DNA of 7,682 nt from Candidatus Hydrogenedentota bacterium (GTDB taxonomy: Bacteria; Hydrogenedentota; Hydrogenedentia; Hydrogenedentales; SLHB01). The notes under the pieces were generated by a model. The model saw only the letters and a list, made by a program, of their open reading frames with translations, had not been told where the DNA came from and made no database searches. Positions 6,352-7,682 of this stretch are shown piece after piece. Every line of letters starts with the position of its first letter. Position 1 is the stretch's first letter. The translations under genes were made by a program, and so were the position numbers. The stretch is taken from NCBI GenBank assembly GCA_003557825.1, contig PWNM01000380.1, positions 1 to 7,682 of the forward strand, read 5' to 3'.

Positions 6352-6357
6352 GGCCCG

Positions 6358-6366
6358 TGCTATACT
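6358..6366 (+). promoter_or_regulatory. Candidate extended -10 promoter for the URO-D family gene
   Basis: TGCTATACT is an extended -10 (TGn plus TATACT) located just after the PRPP synthetase stop, giving a start near 6373 and a leader of about 48 nt. No good -35 is visible. It would allow the next two genes to be expressed separately from the PRPP synthetase gene. Confidence 0.4.
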
Positions 6367-6420
6367 CGCGGCCCGAGGCATTGTTGCGATAGGGACCAAA
6401 AAATACTGAGGGAGCATCCT

Positions 6421-7434
6421 ATGACCAGTCGTGAACGTCTGCAAACCATCATCGCCGGAGAAACCGCGGATCGATGCGGGTTTTGGTTGGGCAATCCCCA
6501 TCCCGATACGTGGCCGCTGTACCTACGGGCCTTCGATGTGCCCAACGAAGAGGCTTTGCGACAAAAACTCAACGATGACCTCCGCTGGATCTGTCCCCAG
6601 TTTTTCCCCTCGACCTATCGGCATCCCGAGGGCAAGGAAATGTTTAACGAGGGGCTCGGCAAGGAACGACACGGTCTCGCCGGCCCCTTCGCCGAATGCG
6701 AGGACGTGAATCAAGTCCATGAATACGAATGGCCCAGCCCAGACTACCTCAGTTTCGACGAATGCATTGCCGCCCTTGATAAGGCCGGCGAAATATATCG
6801 TGCCAGCGGGTTCTGGACCTGTTTTTATCACAATGTGATGGACCTGTTCGGCATGGAGCAGTACTTGATCAAGATGTGGACCCATCCCGAGGTGGTCCAT
6901 GCCGTGACGGACCATGTCTGCGAGTTCTATTACGAGGCCAACGAGCGCTTTTTTGAACAGGCAGGTGATCGGGTAGACGCCTTCTTCTTCGGCAATGATT
7001 TCGGCACCCAGACGAACCTGATCTGCACGCCAGAACAATTCGATACCTTTATCATGCCGTGGTTCCGCAAGTTCACCGAGCAAGGCCATCGCCATGGCCA
7101 CCAGGTTATCCTCCACTCCTGCGGGGCTATTCACAGCGTCATCGACCGACTTATCGATGCCGGCGTGGACTGCCTCCATCCGTTGCAGGCTCAGGCCGCG
7201 AACATGGACGCCGAGACGCTCGCCCGGGATTTTAAAGGGAAACTGGCGTTCCTGGGCGGGATTGATACTCAGAATTTGCTGGTCAACGGCTCTCCCGAAG
7301 ACATTCGGGCCGATGTGCGGCGGGTGAAGGAACTGCTCGGGCCATGCCTGATTGTCAGCCCCAGCCATGAAGCGCTGCTGCCAAACGTACCGCCGGCGAA
7401 TGTCCAAGCCATGGCCGAGACCGCCATTGAATAG
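6421..7434 (+). CDS. Uroporphyrinogen decarboxylase (URO-D) family protein, probably not HemE
   Basis: A 337-residue cytosolic TIM-barrel protein of the URO-D superfamily, which also includes the corrinoid methyltransferases MtaA and CmuA. Recognisable elements are the opening MTSRERLQTIIAGETADR, NDFGTQ (192-197), LHSCGAIHSVIDRLIDAGVD (231-250), CLHPLQAQAANMD (251-263), LAFLGGIDTQ (275-284) and SPSHE (313-317). The RQAGRYLPEY-type N-terminal signature of true HemE is missing, so heme synthesis is unlikely. The HSCG site could bind a metal, as in methyltransferase relatives. Such proteins are common in Planctomycetota-like genomes with many paralogues of unknown substrate. The start is ATG 6421, with GGGAG 6 nt upstream. 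It lies 69 nt after the PRPP synthetase gene and 31 nt before a secreted concanavalin-like protein, suggesting a shared transcript and perhaps a role in demethylation or breakdown of a glycan-derived compound; this is inference. Confidence 0.85.
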   Translation: MTSRERLQTIIAGETADRCGFWLGNPHPDTWPLYLRAFDVPNEEALRQKLNDDLRWICPQFFPSTYRHPEGKEMFNEGLGKERHGLAGPFAECEDVNQVHEYEWPSPDYLSFDECIAALDKAGEIYRASGFWTCFYHNVMDLFGMEQYLIKMWTHPEVVHAVTDHVCEFYYEANERFFEQAGDRVDAFFFGNDFGTQTNLICTPEQFDTFIMPWFRKFTEQGHRHGHQVILHSCGAIHSVIDRLIDAGVDCLHPLQAQAANMDAETLARDFKGKLAFLGGIDTQNLLVNGSPEDIRADVRRVKELLGPCLIVSPSHEALLPNVPPANVQAMAETAIE

Positions 7435-7465
7435 GCGTATAACGAACCGATAGGGAGCATCAACT

Positions 7466-7682
7466 ATGTTTAGGCTAGTATCCGTAGGCCTTATGACGAT
7501 CCTGTTGGGCGCAGGAGCAGCCCATGGCGAAGTCGTGTTCCACGAACCGTTTCAGGACGACATGGACGACGGTTGGACGTGGCTGCGTGAGGAGTCGGAG
7601 GATTGGCGGTTGCGGGACGGCGCCCTCGAGATTCGGATTCGCCCTGGCGATGCTCATTCCGTGCAGAACGCGTTGAAGTTAC
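7466..7682 (+). CDS. N-terminus of a secreted concanavalin-like (DUF1349-type) protein, cut by the window end
   Basis: The visible 72 residues start MFRLVSVGLMTILLGAGAA, a clear signal peptide (one Arg, hydrophobic core, likely cleavage after AHG near residue 21). The mature part contains FHEPFQDDMDDGWTWLREES, WRLRDGALEIRIRPGD and QNALKL. The spacing of DGWTW, RE, W and DGALEI is what I associate with DUF1349 or LamG-like concanavalin domains attached to glycan-active proteins. The start ATG 7466 has TAGGGAG 8 nt upstream. It lies 31 nt after the URO-D gene and is probably co-transcribed with it. The rest of the protein is outside the window, so additional catalytic domains cannot be judged. 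Confidence 0.7.
   Translation, partial: MFRLVSVGLMTILLGAGAAHGEVVFHEPFQDDMDDGWTWLREESEDWRLRDGALEIRIRPGDAHSVQNALKL

Noticed and set aside
6351..6374. GGGCC / GGCCC inverted repeat after the PRPP synthetase stop, as a terminator
   Set aside because: The stem is only 5 bp with a 14-base loop and no T-run follows; the sequence between looks more like a promoter -10.
6523..7407. 294-codon open frame opposite the URO-D gene
   Set aside because: It lies wholly antisense to a gene with clear family motifs and good ribosome binding site; its translation has no recognisable domain. Open antisense frames are expected from the codon bias.
6421..7434. Calling the URO-D protein HemE (heme biosynthesis)
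   Set aside because: The RQAGRY-type N-terminal signature of true HemE is absent, and the C-terminal HSCG and GGIDTQ motifs fit the wider URO-D / methyltransferase-like group.
1..7682. CRISPR array, tRNA, rRNA, or intact insertion sequence
   Set aside because: No regularly spaced repeats, no cloverleaf or rRNA-like stretches and no transposase with terminal inverted repeats were seen.

Overview
The window holds seven protein-coding regions, two of them cut by the window edges, and no RNA genes, CRISPR arrays or intact insertion sequences. The DNA is moderately GC-rich. The gene content suggests a free-living bacterium of the Planctomycetota / PVC group or a similar lineage such as Hydrogenedentota: a secreted parallel beta-helix protein, a non-HemE URO-D family protein, a secreted concanavalin-like protein and an isolated PilC/GspF-type membrane protein. 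That placement is inference; no marker gene is present.

Layout: (1) 1-98 (+) is the last 31 codons of a membrane protein. (2) 99-240 is a short convergent gap with a 10-bp tandem repeat and perhaps a decayed reading frame. (3) 241-3932 (-) is a probable three-gene unit read right to left: a GspF/PilC-like inner-membrane protein, a membrane-anchored parvulin-type prolyl isomerase, and a large exported right-handed beta-helix protein, with gaps of 53 and 57 nt. (4) 3933-4098 separates this unit from the next gene and holds a strong hairpin terminator and a candidate promoter. (5) 4099-5139 (-) encodes class II fructose-bisphosphate aldolase. (6) 5140-5403 is a divergent control region with promoters facing both ways and a PurR/LacI-type palindrome. 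(7) 5404-6351 (+) encodes a ribose-phosphate pyrophosphokinase with an altered ribose-5-phosphate loop. (8) 6421-7434 (+) encodes a URO-D family protein, followed after 31 nt by the start of a secreted concanavalin-like protein that runs off the window.

How the genes may work together: the aldolase and PRPP synthetase are central carbon and nucleotide housekeeping genes sharing one divergent control region. The genes on both flanks look like accessory cell-envelope and polysaccharide functions. The GspF-like protein, anchored parvulin and exported beta-helix protein could form an export-and-folding group, but the sequence shows only that they are adjacent and co-oriented.

I see no clear new biological system. 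The points most worth checking are the altered PRPP synthetase loop, the PurR-like palindrome between aldolase and PRPP synthetase, and the GspF-parvulin-beta-helix gene order.
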